A stretch of DNA of 64,000 bases from the NCBI RefSeq assembly GCF_013283745.1, contig NZ_JABSTZ010000001.1, forward strand, positions 886,406-950,405. The letters run 5' to 3'. Positions 1-10,286 of this stretch are shown one piece after another. Source of the DNA: Aeromicrobium stalagmiti. GTDB lineage: Bacteria; Actinomycetota; Actinomycetes; Propionibacteriales; Nocardioidaceae. Made by a program: the position numbers and the translations under genes. The first letter of the stretch is position 1. Each line of letters begins with the position of its first letter. The notes beneath the pieces were generated by a model that saw only the letters and a list, made by a program, of their open reading frames with translations, was not told where the DNA came from and did no database searches.

Positions 1-230
1 ACGAGTCGCCCTACGACCTCTACGCCGGTTTCGCGATCAGCACCGACGAGGCGAGCAGCGGCGGTCTCGAGCTCGTCCCGCCGCCGGTGGCCGGCGACGT
101 GTCGTGGACCGTGGGCCTGCGCAACCTGGCCTACGCGTTCCAGTGGTGGGTCTTCGGCCTCTTCGCGGCCTTCATGTGGTGGCGCATGGTGACCGAGACC
201 CGGGCCGCTACCCGGGCGAAGGTAGCCTGA
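1..230 (+). CDS. SURF1-like membrane protein, C-terminal fragment
   Basis: The last 75 or so codons of a gene that begins left of the window; the readable frame starts at base 3 and stops with TGA at 228-230. The tail contains a membrane segment with the pattern NLAYAFQWWVFGLFAAFMWW, close to the conserved C-terminal helix of SURF1 proteins (a tyrosine-alanine pair, then a tryptophan, before the helix). SURF1 proteins assist haem-copper cytochrome c oxidase assembly in the membrane. Its stop lies 4 bases before the DUF3817 gene, so the two are probably co-transcribed. The assignment rests on the C-terminal helix only. Confidence 0.5.
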   Translation, partial: ESPYDLYAGFAISTDEASSGGLELVPPPVAGDVSWTVGLRNLAYAFQWWVFGLFAAFMWWRMVTETRAATRAKVA

Positions 231-234
231 CGTC

Positions 235-567
235 GTGAGTGGACTGGCCAAGGCATATCGAGTCGTCGCCTACGTGGTGGGCATCAACCTGATCTTCGTG
301 ATCGGGGCCTGGATCGCGCAGCTGAGCACCGACGACTCGTCGTGGTGGAACCGCAACTCCGACCTGATCGGGATCATCGACATGATCCACGGCTACCTGT
401 TCATGGCGCTGCTCGTCCTCATCGCGATCCTGTCGCGCCGCCACCACTGGAAGCCGGCCTTCGTCATCACGACGATGCTGTTCGCCACGGTTCCGTTCGT
501 GAGCTTCTGGGCCGAGCACCGCGCCACCGCGGCGATCCGCGCCGACGAGGCCACGGCTGCCGCCTGA
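235..567 (+). CDS. DUF3817 family integral membrane protein
   Basis: A 110-residue protein with three predicted membrane segments (about residues 8-27, 50-68 and 76-95) and the histidine/glycine-rich MIHGYLFMALLVLIA stretch typical of DUF3817. The family is common in actinobacteria and has no established function. The GTG start at 235 follows the SURF1-like stop by four bases with no clear ribosome binding site, so translational coupling is likely. The stop codon is directly abutted by a long inverted-repeat element. Confidence 0.85.
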   Translation: MSGLAKAYRVVAYVVGINLIFVIGAWIAQLSTDDSSWWNRNSDLIGIIDMIHGYLFMALLVLIAILSRRHHWKPAFVITTMLFATVPFVSFWAEHRATAAIRADEATAAA

Positions 568-745
568 GTCGGTTTACCACGGTCCCTACGCAGTTGTCCG
601 TGGGCAGACGCGTCCGCCCGAGGCAAAGCAGACTGCCCGAGGCAAACCTCGTCGTCCCGAGGTGAATCTCCTCCGGGCGGACGACGTTCTCCTCGGGCGG
701 ACTGTCCGCCCCATGCAGTTTTCGTAGGGACCGTGGTAAACCGAC
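568..745. repeat. Intergenic inverted-repeat element, copy A
   Basis: Perfect 23-bp terminal inverted repeats (568-590 and 723-745; core GGTTTACCACGGTCCCTACG) enclose about 130 bp. The interior has three direct copies of CCGAGGCAAA or CCGAGGTGAA (618, 637, 657) and several GTCCGCCC/GGGCGGAC boxes. The element fills the space between two convergent genes, starting one base after the DUF3817 stop. A homologous copy lies inverted at 24309-24461. No open reading frame is credible inside it. A bidirectional terminator or a small non-autonomous mobile repeat are the main options. Confidence 0.85.
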
Positions 746-754
746 CCCACTGGC

Positions 755-1531
755 TCAGCGACCCGTGAAGGTTGCCTGGCCGGGTCCGTCGGTGAGGAAC
801 GACTCCATGCCGTGCTGGAGGTCGTCGGTCGTGAACAGCTCGGCCGCGATGCGGGTCGTGTGGGCGTTGGCCTCGGGCACGCCGCCGGCCTCGAAGTGCC
901 GCAGGATCTGCTTGGCCGCACCGAACGCCCGGGTCGGACCGACGGCGATCTGGCGGACGACGTCGAGCACGGCGTCGTCGAATCCCTCGACCGGCAGCAC
1001 CCGGTTGACGACGTTCCACCGCTCGAGCGTCGCGGCATCGTAGATCTCGCCGCTGAACACGAACTCCTTGGCCCGCCCGACGCCGGCGCGCGCAGCGAGG
1101 CGCTGCGTGCCGCCCATCGTCGGCGTGAGCCCGATGACCCGCTCGACGAGGCCGAACTTGGCCTTCTCGGACGCCAGGATGATGTCGCACGCGACGGCGA
1201 CCTCGAAGGCCCACGTCAGCGTGAGGGCGTGCGCGGCGAAGAACGTCGGCACGTCGAGCGCCTCGACGCGGTTGGGCAGCTCGAGCATGCGGTCGTAGAG
1301 CACCTGCGTGTCGGCCTGCGTCTTCTGCGCGTGGAACTGCGAGACGTCGACGCCGCCGGAGACGATCTTGCCCTCCGCCCGGACGAGCAGGGCCCGTGGC
1401 AGGTCGGCCTCGACCTCGTCGAGGGCGCGATCGAGCTCGGCGTGCAGCTCGAGCGAGTAGAGGTTGACGGGCGGTGCGCTGAACGTCAGGACCGCGATGC
1501 CCTCGGGCGTCCGCTCGACCGTGACGCCCAT
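755..1531 (-). CDS. Enoyl-CoA hydratase/isomerase (crotonase) family protein
   Basis: A 258-residue crotonase-fold protein. The N-terminal substrate region ends in the oxyanion-hole segment KIVSGGVDVSQF (about residues 68-79), and the second segment VACDIILASEKAKFGLVE is characteristic of the superfamily. These enzymes hydrate, isomerise or cleave acyl-CoA thioesters in the cytoplasm; the exact substrate cannot be read here. The ATG at 1531 is preferred because it overlaps the stop of the small upstream gene (TGATG), which indicates coupling. A longer reading frame upstream is low-complexity arginine-rich shadow sequence. Confidence 0.88.
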   Translation of the reverse strand: MGVTVERTPEGIAVLTFSAPPVNLYSLELHAELDRALDEVEADLPRALLVRAEGKIVSGGVDVSQFHAQKTQADTQVLYDRMLELPNRVEALDVPTFFAAHALTLTWAFEVAVACDIILASEKAKFGLVERVIGLTPTMGGTQRLAARAGVGRAKEFVFSGEIYDAATLERWNVVNRVLPVEGFDDAVLDVVRQIAVGPTRAFGAAKQILRHFEAGGVPEANAHTTRIAAELFTTDDLQHGMESFLTDGPGQATFTGR

Positions 1532-1668
1532 CAGATCGAGCCCGAGCCGGTCGGGTCGTAGCTGCCGCCCTGGTCGGCGACGGCGTTGCGGTAGGCCAGC
1601 ACGGCACCCACCGCGGCGGCCAGGATCAGGAGCGTGCGGAACGGGCGACGCCCGGAGGTCTTCGACAT
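1531..1668 (-). CDS. Small single-pass membrane protein, DLW-39-like
   Basis: A 45-residue protein with a basic N-terminus (MSKTSGRRPFR), one hydrophobic segment (about residues 12-27) and a short polar tail. Its stop overlaps the start of the crotonase gene by one base. The size, topology and YRNAVAD segment after the helix recall the DLW-39 family of tiny actinobacterial membrane proteins, but the DLW motif itself is absent. Function unknown. Conservation in related genomes would decide whether it is real; the coupling and codon pattern support it. Confidence 0.6.
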   Translation of the reverse strand: MSKTSGRRPFRTLLILAAAVGAVLAYRNAVADQGGSYDPTGSGSI

Positions 1669-1776
1669 GGCGCCCACGATAGCCAGCGGATCGGTGCGCG
1701 TCGCCCCAGCCCGCCGCGTCTGTGGAGTTGGCCATTCGTGAAATGATGGGGTCAGCACACCGAAAGGAATTCCCCT

Positions 1777-2307
1777 GTGGCTTCGCAGCTCATCGCGACC
1801 TTCACGACCAACCACGGCAACATCGTCGTGGAGCTCTTCCCCGACCACGCACCCGAGACGGTGAACAACTTCGTCGGCCTCGCCGAGGGCACGAAGGAGT
1901 TCCTCGACCCCGAGACCCGCCAGCCCACCACAAAGCCGTTCTACGACGGGCTGGTCTTCCACCGCATCATCAAGGACTTCATGCTGCAGGGCGGCGACCC
2001 GCTCGGCACCGGCACGGGTGGCCCCGGCTACACGTTCAAGGACGAGTTCCACCCCGACCTGCAGTTCGATCGCCCCTACCTGCTCGCGATGGCCAACGCC
2101 GGACCGGGCACCAACGGCTCGCAGTTCTTCATCACGCTCGTCCCGACGGCCTGGCTCAACCGCAAGCACACGATCTTCGGTGAGGTCGCCGACGACGTCA
2201 GCCGCGCCGTGGTCGACAAGATCGGGCAGGTCTCGACCGACCGGTTCGACAAGCCGGCCGAGCCCGTCGTGATCGAGAAGCTGACGATCTCGCGCAAAGA
2301 CGGCTAG
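1777..2307 (+). CDS. ppiA: Peptidyl-prolyl cis-trans isomerase, cyclophilin type
   Basis: A 176-residue single-domain cyclophilin that catalyses proline cis-trans isomerisation during protein folding. The core signatures are visible: [20 protein letters not shown] (catalytic Arg in FHRII), then [19 protein letters not shown] and [11 protein letters not shown]. No signal peptide is present, so it acts in the cytoplasm. The GTG start at 1777 is preceded by an AAAGGAA ribosome binding site. It lies three bases upstream of the rhomboid gene, and this ppiA-rhomboid-crgA order is conserved near the pknB cluster of actinobacteria. Confidence 0.95.
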   Translation: MASQLIATFTTNHGNIVVELFPDHAPETVNNFVGLAEGTKEFLDPETRQPTTKPFYDGLVFHRIIKDFMLQGGDPLGTGTGGPGYTFKDEFHPDLQFDRPYLLAMANAGPGTNGSQFFITLVPTAWLNRKHTIFGEVADDVSRAVVDKIGQVSTDRFDKPAEPVVIEKLTISRKDG

Positions 2308-2310
2308 CTC

Positions 2311-3147
2311 GTGAACCTCCCGGCGGAGGACTATCGCTGCTACCGGCACCCGGACCGGGAGGCCTACATCTCCTGCCAGCGCTGTGAGCGGCTGATCTGT
2401 CCGGAGTGCATGCGAGAGGCCGCCGTCGGCTTCCAGTGCCCGAGCTGCATCACCGAGGGCGCCAAGACGATCCGGCAGCCCAAGAACCTGGCCGGCGGGG
2501 CCATCTCAGGCCGCGCCGGCTCGGTCTCCTTGGTGCTGATCGGCATCAACGTCGCGGCCTACGTGCTGCAGATCGCGACGGGCGATCGACAGAGCGACAT
2601 CTTCCAGCAGGGCGCCCTGCAGGGCTATGTCGTCGCGCTCGACGGTGACTACTGGCGGTTGCTGACCTCGGCGTTCCTGCACGCCAGCGTGCTGCACCTG
2701 TTGTTCAACATGTACGCGCTCTACCTGTTCGGCCCGTTCGTCGAGCGTGCGATCGGGTCGGCGCGGTTCACCGCGGCCTACCTGACCGCAGCGATCGTCG
2801 GCTCGGCCTTCGTCTATCTGCTGACCGACCCGGCGACCGTGACGATCGGTGCCTCGGGGGCGGTCTTCGGCCTGTTCGGCATGGCGCTCATGCTGCTGCT
2901 CAAGGCCAAGCAGGACGTCACGACGCTGCTGGTCCTGCTGGCGATCAACGCGTTCATCAGCGTCGCCGGCAGCAACATCAGCTGGCAGGGACATCTCGGC
3001 GGCTTCGTCGCAGGGGTCGTCGTCGGTGCCGCGATCGCCTACGCCCCGCGCGACCGCAAGCAGCTGGTCCAGGGTGTGACGTTCGCCGGCCTGTGGATCG
3101 CGGCGATCGTCGCGATCGTGCTGCGGTCGTCCACCCTCACCGGCTAG
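2311..3147 (+). CDS. Rhomboid family intramembrane serine protease with N-terminal zinc-binding motif
   Basis: A 278-residue protein. The cytoplasmic N-terminus (residues 9-46) has a B-box-like set of His and Cys (CYRHP, CQRC, CPEC, CPSC) likely to bind zinc. Six or more membrane helices follow. The rhomboid catalytic dyad is present: Ser182 in GASGAVFG and His228 in WQGHLGGF, with Asn133 in LFNMYAL supporting the oxyanion hole. It should cleave membrane-embedded substrates. The GTG start sits three bases after ppiA, so the genes form one transcription unit. Confidence 0.93.
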   Translation: MNLPAEDYRCYRHPDREAYISCQRCERLICPECMREAAVGFQCPSCITEGAKTIRQPKNLAGGAISGRAGSVSLVLIGINVAAYVLQIATGDRQSDIFQQGALQGYVVALDGDYWRLLTSAFLHASVLHLLFNMYALYLFGPFVERAIGSARFTAAYLTAAIVGSAFVYLLTDPATVTIGASGAVFGLFGMALMLLLKAKQDVTTLLVLLAINAFISVAGSNISWQGHLGGFVAGVVVGAAIAYAPRDRKQLVQGVTFAGLWIAAIVAIVLRSSTLTG

Positions 3148-3156
3148 GACGCATGG

Positions 3157-3230
3157 GGGTGAATCACACCCGTGTGACTATCAACAACTGTGCACACAGA
3201 TGTGGATAACTACACCCGTGTGATTCACCC
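3157..3230. repeat. Intergenic inverted repeat with a DnaA-box match
   Basis: Thirteen-base arms (GGGTGAATCACAC at 3157-3169 and its complement at 3218-3230) flank 48 bp. Each arm runs into an inner ACACCCGTGTG segment, so the two arms can also fold locally. The loop carries TGTGGATAA at 3201-3209, a perfect complement of the consensus DnaA box TTATCCACA. The element sits between the convergent rhomboid and crgA genes, which fits a bidirectional terminator. The DnaA box may be chance. Confidence 0.65.
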
Positions 3231-3250
3231 GATCGTGGCCTGTCGCCGCG

Positions 3251-3496
3251 TCACTCCCACTTCATGGCGAAGCCGAACGCCGCCACGATGAAGCCCATGC
3301 CGACGACGAGGTTCCAGTTGCCGAGGTCGGCGTACCAGTCGAGGAACGACGGGTAGTCGATGTCCTGGCCGTTGAGCACGTAGTAGACCACGATCCAGAT
3401 CAGGCCGATGATCGCCGAGGTCACCATCGCAGGCCCCGCCCAGCGGTTGCCGATCTTCTGGGGCTTGGGGCCCTTGGGGGTCTTGTCTCTCGCCAC
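3251..3496 (-). CDS. crgA: Cell division protein CrgA
   Basis: An 81-residue protein with a basic N-terminus (VARDKTPKGPKPQKIGNRW) and two membrane helices (about residues 25-41 and 62-78), the standard CrgA architecture. CrgA is a division-site membrane protein that interacts with FtsZ, FtsQ, FtsI and other divisome parts in actinobacteria. The GTG start at 3496 has a CCGGAG ribosome binding site. A longer in-frame extension has no CrgA-like features and covers the divergent DUF881 gene. The neighbouring pknB-pbpA-rodA cluster supports the call. Confidence 0.93.
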   Translation of the reverse strand: MARDKTPKGPKPQKIGNRWAGPAMVTSAIIGLIWIVVYYVLNGQDIDYPSFLDWYADLGNWNLVVGMGFIVAAFGFAMKWE

Positions 3497-3586
3497 GTCG
3501 TGCTCCGGTGGGTTGCTGCGGCACGAGCCGCATCGGTAGGTGGTCTCGGATAGCCTAGTCGGCGTCAGACCAGGGAGGAATGCGGC

Positions 3587-4314
3587 ATGGCCAAGCACGG
3601 AACCCACGCGCGCCAGCAGTCGCCTGTCGTCGTGCTCGGGATCTTCGTCCTGACCGGCTTCCTGTTCGTCTCGGCATCGGTGAGTGCCGACGGCACCGAC
3701 CTGCGTCCGGCCGGCGGTGACATCGCGTCGTTGCTGAAGGAACGGTCCGAGCGCATCGACGAGCGCCGGGTCGACGCCCAGGAGCTGCGGTCCGAGATCG
3801 ACGAGCTGTCGTCCAGCGTGTCCGGCGTCGACCTCGACAAGCTGCGCGACCGGGTCACCGCACTGGAGCCGGCGACGGGGCTGACCCCGGTCCAGGGTCC
3901 CGGAGTGCGAGTCACCCTGACCGACGCGCCCGATGCCGGTGACCTGCCGGGCGTCGACCCCAACCTGCAGGTGGTGCACCAGCAGGACATCCAGGCCTAC
4001 GTCAACGCCCTGTGGGCCGGTGGCGCCGAGGCCATCTCGCTGCAGGGTCAGCGGCTCATGGCGACGACGGGCATCCGCTGCGTCGGCAACGTCGTGATCC
4101 TCGACGGCGTGCCCTACTCGCCGCCCTACGTCATCGAGGCGATCGGTGACCAGAGCGGCATGAACAGTGCGATGTCGACGTCGCCCGACACCGCGAGCTA
4201 TGCGACGTACGCCCAGACCTACGGCGTGGGCCTGCAGATCGAGCAGCTCGCCGACGTCACCGTCAAGGCCTACGCCAACCCCGTGGCGCTGTCACACGCC
4301 ACGGTGCCGAGCTC

Positions 4315-4318
<4 letters not shown>
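3587..4318 (+). CDS. DUF881 domain membrane-anchored protein
   Basis: A 243-residue protein with one N-terminal membrane helix (about residues 13-32), a coiled-coil-like charged stretch (about 45-85) and a DUF881 domain containing GPGVRVTLTDAP and NALWAGGAEAISLQGQRL. The family is common beside the crgA-pknB genes of actinobacteria; a structural role at the septum or wall is a guess. The ATG is preceded by GGGAGGAA. The stop codon shares a CTAG tetramer with the stop of convergent pknB. Confidence 0.9.
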
Positions 4319-6099
<1,781 letters not shown>

Positions 6100-6151
6100 G
6101 GTGTCAGTCTCCCAGAAGGTGTCGTGAGGGAATGTCGGTGCGGTGTGGCGG

Positions 6152-7627
6152 TCATTTTCCGAGGACCGCCTCCATGACCGACTTGGCAATGGGGCCGGCG
6201 AGGCGTCCACCGGCGATCTCGTCGCGAGCGGTGTCGCTCGACTCGACGAGCACGGCGACGGCGACCTCGTCGTCACCGTCCTTGGCATAGGACACGAACC
6301 ACGCGTAGGGCGGACGGTCCGCGGTCGACTGGGCGGTGCCGGTCTTGGCGCCGACCTCGATGCCGGGGATCTGCGCGGACGTCGCGGTGCCCTGGGTGAC
6401 GGTGCTGACCATCATGTCCTGCAGCTTGCGGGCGGTGCCGGAGCTGACCGCCTCGCTGAGGCGCTCGGGCTGGGTCTTGTCGAGCACGCGCAGGTTGGGT
6501 GCGCGGACGGTGTCGACGATGTAGGGCTTCATGACGTTGCCGTCGTTGGCGATGCCGCCGGCGACCATCGCCATCTGCAGCGGCGTCGCGGCGACCTCGA
6601 ACTGGCCGATGCCGGACTGCGCCAGCTGCGGCTGCTCGAGCGGGGTCTCGCCGGAGGTGAAGCGGCTGGGGTTCATCGCCAGGCCGGTCAGGGGGTCGGT
6701 GCCGAAGCCGAACTTCGCCGCCTGGGCGGCGAGGTCGTCCTGCCCAATCTTGAGCGCGAGCCCGCCGAACGCGGTGTTGCACGAGACGTTGAGAGCCCGT
6801 TCGAAGGTGATCTTGTCGCCGCCGCAGTTGCCGCCGTTCTCGTTGGGCAGCGTGTAGGTGATGCCGCCGCCGAACGAGAGCCGGGCGCCGGCCTTGACCT
6901 GGTCGTCGAGGTCGTCGACGACACCGTTCTCGAGGGCTGCGGCCGCGGTGACGAGCTTGAACGTCGAGCCGGGTGGCAGCGTCTGCTGCGTCGACCGGTT
7001 GATCATCGGCTGGTCCTCGTCCGCGGTGAGCTCCTCGTAGGACTTCTGCACCTCGGCGAAGTCGTGGCTGGCCAGACGGTTGGGGTCGTACGTGGGCTGG
7101 TTGACCATCGCCAGGATCGCGCCGGTCTTGGGGTTGATCGCCGCGACCGCGCCCTTGGTGCCCTTGCCGAGGGCCTCGAGGCCGTCGGCGGCGGTCTTCT
7201 GCGCGAGCGGGTCGATCGTCATCTCGACGCTGCCGCCCTTGGGCTGCTTGTTGGAGACCAGGTCGACGACGCGGTTGACGAACAGGCGGTCGTCGCTGCC
7301 CGAGAGGACGCGGTTCTGGGAGTTCTCCAGGCCGCCGCGGCCGTAGATGTAGGAGAAGTAGCCGGTCAGCGGGGCGTACAGCCCGCCCTCGGGGTACTTG
7401 CGCTGGAACTTGTACTCGTCCTTGGACTTCACGCTCTCGGCGACGGGCTTGCCGTCGACGAGGATCGCCCCACGGTCGCGGGAGAACTCCTCGTTGATGA
7501 CGCGCTTGTTGCCGTTCTTGGCGTTGAGGCTGTCGGCCTCGACGAACTGGACGTAGTTGATGTTGAGCAGCAGCGCCATGAACATGACGAGGCTGGCGAT
7601 CGCGAGGTTGCGGATGGGCTTGTTCAT
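6152..7627 (-). CDS. pbpA: Penicillin-binding protein PbpA (class B transpeptidase)
   Basis: A 491-residue transpeptidase that cross-links peptidoglycan outside the membrane. An uncleaved N-terminal anchor (about residues 7-24) precedes the dimerisation region and the penicillin-binding domain. The active-site motifs are complete: Ser221-x-x-Lys224 (STFK), Ser282-Cys-Asn284 and Lys427-Thr-Gly429. The ATG overlaps the rodA stop by four bases (ATGA), so the RodA glycosyltransferase and this transpeptidase are made as a coupled pair. Confidence 0.95.
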   Translation of the reverse strand: MNKPIRNLAIASLVMFMALLLNINYVQFVEADSLNAKNGNKRVINEEFSRDRGAILVDGKPVAESVKSKDEYKFQRKYPEGGLYAPLTGYFSYIYGRGGLENSQNRVLSGSDDRLFVNRVVDLVSNKQPKGGSVEMTIDPLAQKTAADGLEALGKGTKGAVAAINPKTGAILAMVNQPTYDPNRLASHDFAEVQKSYEELTADEDQPMINRSTQQTLPPGSTFKLVTAAAALENGVVDDLDDQVKAGARLSFGGGITYTLPNENGGNCGGDKITFERALNVSCNTAFGGLALKIGQDDLAAQAAKFGFGTDPLTGLAMNPSRFTSGETPLEQPQLAQSGIGQFEVAATPLQMAMVAGGIANDGNVMKPYIVDTVRAPNLRVLDKTQPERLSEAVSSGTARKLQDMMVSTVTQGTATSAQIPGIEVGAKTGTAQSTADRPPYAWFVSYAKDGDDEVAVAVLVESSDTARDEIAGGRLAGPIAKSVMEAVLGK

Positions 7628-8997
7628 GACAGCTTCACCACCTGGGTCTCCTCGTCGCTCTGGAAGGTGGAGATCTCGGGCGCGGGTCGCCGGGTCTGGT
7701 CGCTGATGCGCAGCAGGAGGCCGATGATCGCCCAGTTCATGACGACGGACGAGCCGCCCTGCGCGAGGAACGGCGTGGTGAGACCCGTCAGCGGGATCAG
7801 GCGGGTCACGCCGCCCACGACCACGAAGACCTGGATCGCGATCGAGAGGGCGAGGCCGGCGGCCAGCAGCTTGCCGAACGCGTCACGGCACGTCAGGGCG
7901 ATGCGGAGGCCGCGTTCGACGATGAGTCCGTAGATCAGCAGGATCGCCATGAGCCCGGTCAGCCCGAGCTCCTCGCCCATCGACGCGGCGATGAAGTCGG
8001 AGAAGCCGAACGGCGTGAGGTTGGGGCTGCCCTGCCCGAGCCCCTGGCCGAGGATGCCGCCGTGGGCGAGCCCGAACAGCCCGTTGATGACCTGGAAGTT
8101 CTTGTCGGGGTCGGAGAACGGGTCGAGCCAGGCGTCGACGCGGACCTGGACGTGGGCGAACGCGAGGTAGCCCATGTAGGCGCCGGCGACGAACAGCAGG
8201 CCACCGACGACGAGCCAGCCGGGCCGCTCGGTGGCGATGTAGAGCAGCACGACGAACAGGCCGAAGAACAGCAGCGACGAGCCGAGGTCGCGCTGGAAGA
8301 TGAGGATGCCGACGCTGATCAGCCAGCCGGCGAGGATGGGCCCGAGGTCGCGCCCACGCGGCAGGTCGATGCCGGCGAAGCGACGGCCCGCCAGGGCGAG
8401 GGCGTCTCGCTTGACCACGAGGTAGCCGGCGAAGAAGATCGCGAGACAGATCTTGGCGGCCTCGCCGGGCTGGAAGCTGAACGGGCCGAGGCCGATCCAG
8501 ATGCGCGCACCGCGGATGTTGCGCCCGATGCCGGGCAGCAGCGGCAGCACCAGCAGCAGGATCGCGGCGAAGCCGAACGTGTAGGTCAGGGCCTGCAGGC
8601 GGCGGTGGTCACGCACCAGCAGCAGGACGATCGCGAAGGCCACGATGCCGAAGCCGGTCCACATCAGCTGGGAGTTGGCGAGCGCCTTCCAGTCGGGATT
8701 GACCTGCTCGTAGCCGAGGTCGATGCGATAGATCATGGCCAGGCCGAGCCCGTTGAGCGCGATCACCAGCGGCAGCAGCACGGGGTCGGCGTAGGGCGCG
8801 ACGCGGCGAACCACCAGGTGGGTCGCGATCGCCACGACCACGAGGGCGCCGCCGAGCTTGTAGGTGTCGGCGGGGATGGTGCCCTCGACGCCGAGTCCCA
8901 CCGACGCGTAGGCGGCGATGCCGATGAAGACCGCCAGGACGGTCAGGAAGAACTCCGCCCCTCGGCGCTTGCGGGGGACCCAGACGGGCGTCGTCAT
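7624..8997 (-). CDS. rodA: RodA/FtsW family SEDS peptidoglycan glycosyltransferase
   Basis: A 457-residue polytopic membrane protein with about 12 hydrophobic segments. SEDS landmarks are present: the RGARIWIGLGPFSFQPGEAAK region, GPILAGWLISVGILIFQRDLG, and the loop GLGQGSPNLTPFGFSDFIAA leading to EELGLTG. It polymerises lipid II into glycan strands with its class B PBP partner. It overlaps pstP upstream (ATGA) and pbpA downstream by four bases each. The FtsW-RodA distinction rests on operon position. Confidence 0.94.
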   Translation of the reverse strand: MTTPVWVPRKRRGAEFFLTVLAVFIGIAAYASVGLGVEGTIPADTYKLGGALVVVAIATHLVVRRVAPYADPVLLPLVIALNGLGLAMIYRIDLGYEQVNPDWKALANSQLMWTGFGIVAFAIVLLLVRDHRRLQALTYTFGFAAILLLVLPLLPGIGRNIRGARIWIGLGPFSFQPGEAAKICLAIFFAGYLVVKRDALALAGRRFAGIDLPRGRDLGPILAGWLISVGILIFQRDLGSSLLFFGLFVVLLYIATERPGWLVVGGLLFVAGAYMGYLAFAHVQVRVDAWLDPFSDPDKNFQVINGLFGLAHGGILGQGLGQGSPNLTPFGFSDFIAASMGEELGLTGLMAILLIYGLIVERGLRIALTCRDAFGKLLAAGLALSIAIQVFVVVGGVTRLIPLTGLTTPFLAQGGSSVVMNWAIIGLLLRISDQTRRPAPEISTFQSDEETQVVKLS

Positions 8998-10283
8998 CGC
9001 AGCCACGCGACGTCGGCAGCCGTGGACTTCGCGGTGGTCCTGGTGGCGCGGGGCGTCGCCTTCTTGGTCGGGGTCGGCGTCGGGGTGGGTGTCGGCGTCG
9101 CGACGTCGAGGTCGGCGACCGTGCGCAGCGCGTCGATCTTGCTGGAGGCCTCGACCCCGTCCTCGATCTCCTGGCGCTGGAAGTCGCTGAGCGAGGTGAG
9201 CTGGATGCCGGTGGCCTCGTCGACGTGGCTCAGGGTCAGGCCGGGGATCTTGGCGTCGACGCCCTTGAACACGACGACCTCGCCGTCCTGAGCGCCGACG
9301 TAGTACTGGTCCTGCGACCAGCTGTAGGCGTAGCCGCCTGCAGCGGTCAGGATGCCGGCGACGACCAGCACGGCCGCGGTCCAGCGCAGCCACCGGCGGC
9401 GACCGGGCGGACGCGGTGCGTAGCGCAGCTCCTCGGGGTCGAAAGAGGGTGACGGATCGCTGCCGCTGGCGGCGGCACCCGTGCGGGGACGGGCCTGGCC
9501 GGCTGCCGCGCCGACCAGCTGCGGCTGGCCGTCGAACGACGAGAGGTGCTCGTCGGGGTCGGTGCCCTTCTCGACGAACTCCGCGATCACGACCGTGACG
9601 TTGTCGACGCCGCCGGCCTCCAGCGCGAGGCGGACGAGCTCGGTGGCCGCCATGTCGATCGTCTCGGCGGCGAGGGCCTGCTGGATGACGTCGTCGGTGA
9701 CCATGTCGGTCAGGCCGTCGCTGCACAGCAGGTAGCGGTCGCCGAGCCGGGGCTGCAGCCAGCTCAGGTCGGCGCTGTTGTCGTCGCGGCCCAGCAGGGC
9801 CCGCAGCAGCAACGAGCGGTGCGGGTGGACGCGGGCCTCGGCCGGCGAGATCTTGCCCTCGTCGACGAGGCTCTGGACGAAGGTGTGGTCGGTGCTGATC
9901 TGGGCGAGCGTGCCCTCGCGGAGCCGGTAGGCCCGGGAGTCGCCGAGGTGGGCGACGGCGAACTTCTCGCCGTCCCACAGCATGACCTCGAGCGTCGTGC
10001 CCATGCCCTCGACCGAGGGGTCCTTGCGGATGAGCTCGCCGAGGCGGGCGTTAGCGAGCTTGACCGACTGCTCGAGGGCGTCGAGGGCGTCGACGTCGAG
10101 GTCACGGTCGAGCTGGCGGATGATGTGCATCGCCTCGGACGACGCGAGGTCGCCGGCCGCCGCACCACCCATGCCGTCGGCGATGACCAGCAGGCGATCG
10201 CTCGCGTAGCCGGAGTCCTGGTTGGTCGAACGGCGCAGACCGGTGTCGGTGAGCGCGACGTAGCGATAGGTCAGGGCTGTCAT
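8994..10283 (-). CDS. pstP: PP2C-type protein phosphatase PstP
   Basis: A 429-residue phosphatase that removes phosphate from Ser/Thr kinase substrates. The metal-binding PP2C motifs are intact: STNQDSGY, VIADGMGGAAAGD, VAHLGDSRAYR, CSDGLTDMV and AGGVDNVTVV. After the catalytic domain come a linker, one membrane helix (about residues 300-320) and a short extracellular tail rich in threonine and proline. It follows fhaB by three bases, and its stop overlaps rodA. It is expected to oppose PknB. Confidence 0.95.
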   Translation of the reverse strand: MTALTYRYVALTDTGLRRSTNQDSGYASDRLLVIADGMGGAAAGDLASSEAMHIIRQLDRDLDVDALDALEQSVKLANARLGELIRKDPSVEGMGTTLEVMLWDGEKFAVAHLGDSRAYRLREGTLAQISTDHTFVQSLVDEGKISPAEARVHPHRSLLLRALLGRDDNSADLSWLQPRLGDRYLLCSDGLTDMVTDDVIQQALAAETIDMAATELVRLALEAGGVDNVTVVIAEFVEKGTDPDEHLSSFDGQPQLVGAAAGQARPRTGAAASGSDPSPSFDPEELRYAPRPPGRRRWLRWTAAVLVVAGILTAAGGYAYSWSQDQYYVGAQDGEVVVFKGVDAKIPGLTLSHVDEATGIQLTSLSDFQRQEIEDGVEASSKIDALRTVADLDVATPTPTPTPTPTKKATPRATRTTAKSTAADVAWLR

Positions 10284-10286
10284 GGC

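Noticed and set aside
618-666. Possible CRISPR array from the regularly spaced direct repeats
   Set aside because: The repeats are about 10 bp with 9-10 bp gaps, only three copies, and no cas genes are present.
393-1607. A 404-codon open frame on the minus strand across the crotonase gene
   Set aside because: It encodes low-complexity arginine/alanine/proline sequence, runs through the 568-745 repeat, and lies out of frame with a clearly homologous crotonase. It is a high-GC shadow frame.
3201-3209. Possible replication origin at the DnaA box
   Set aside because: Only one box, no AT-rich unwinding region, and no dnaA or dnaN beside it.
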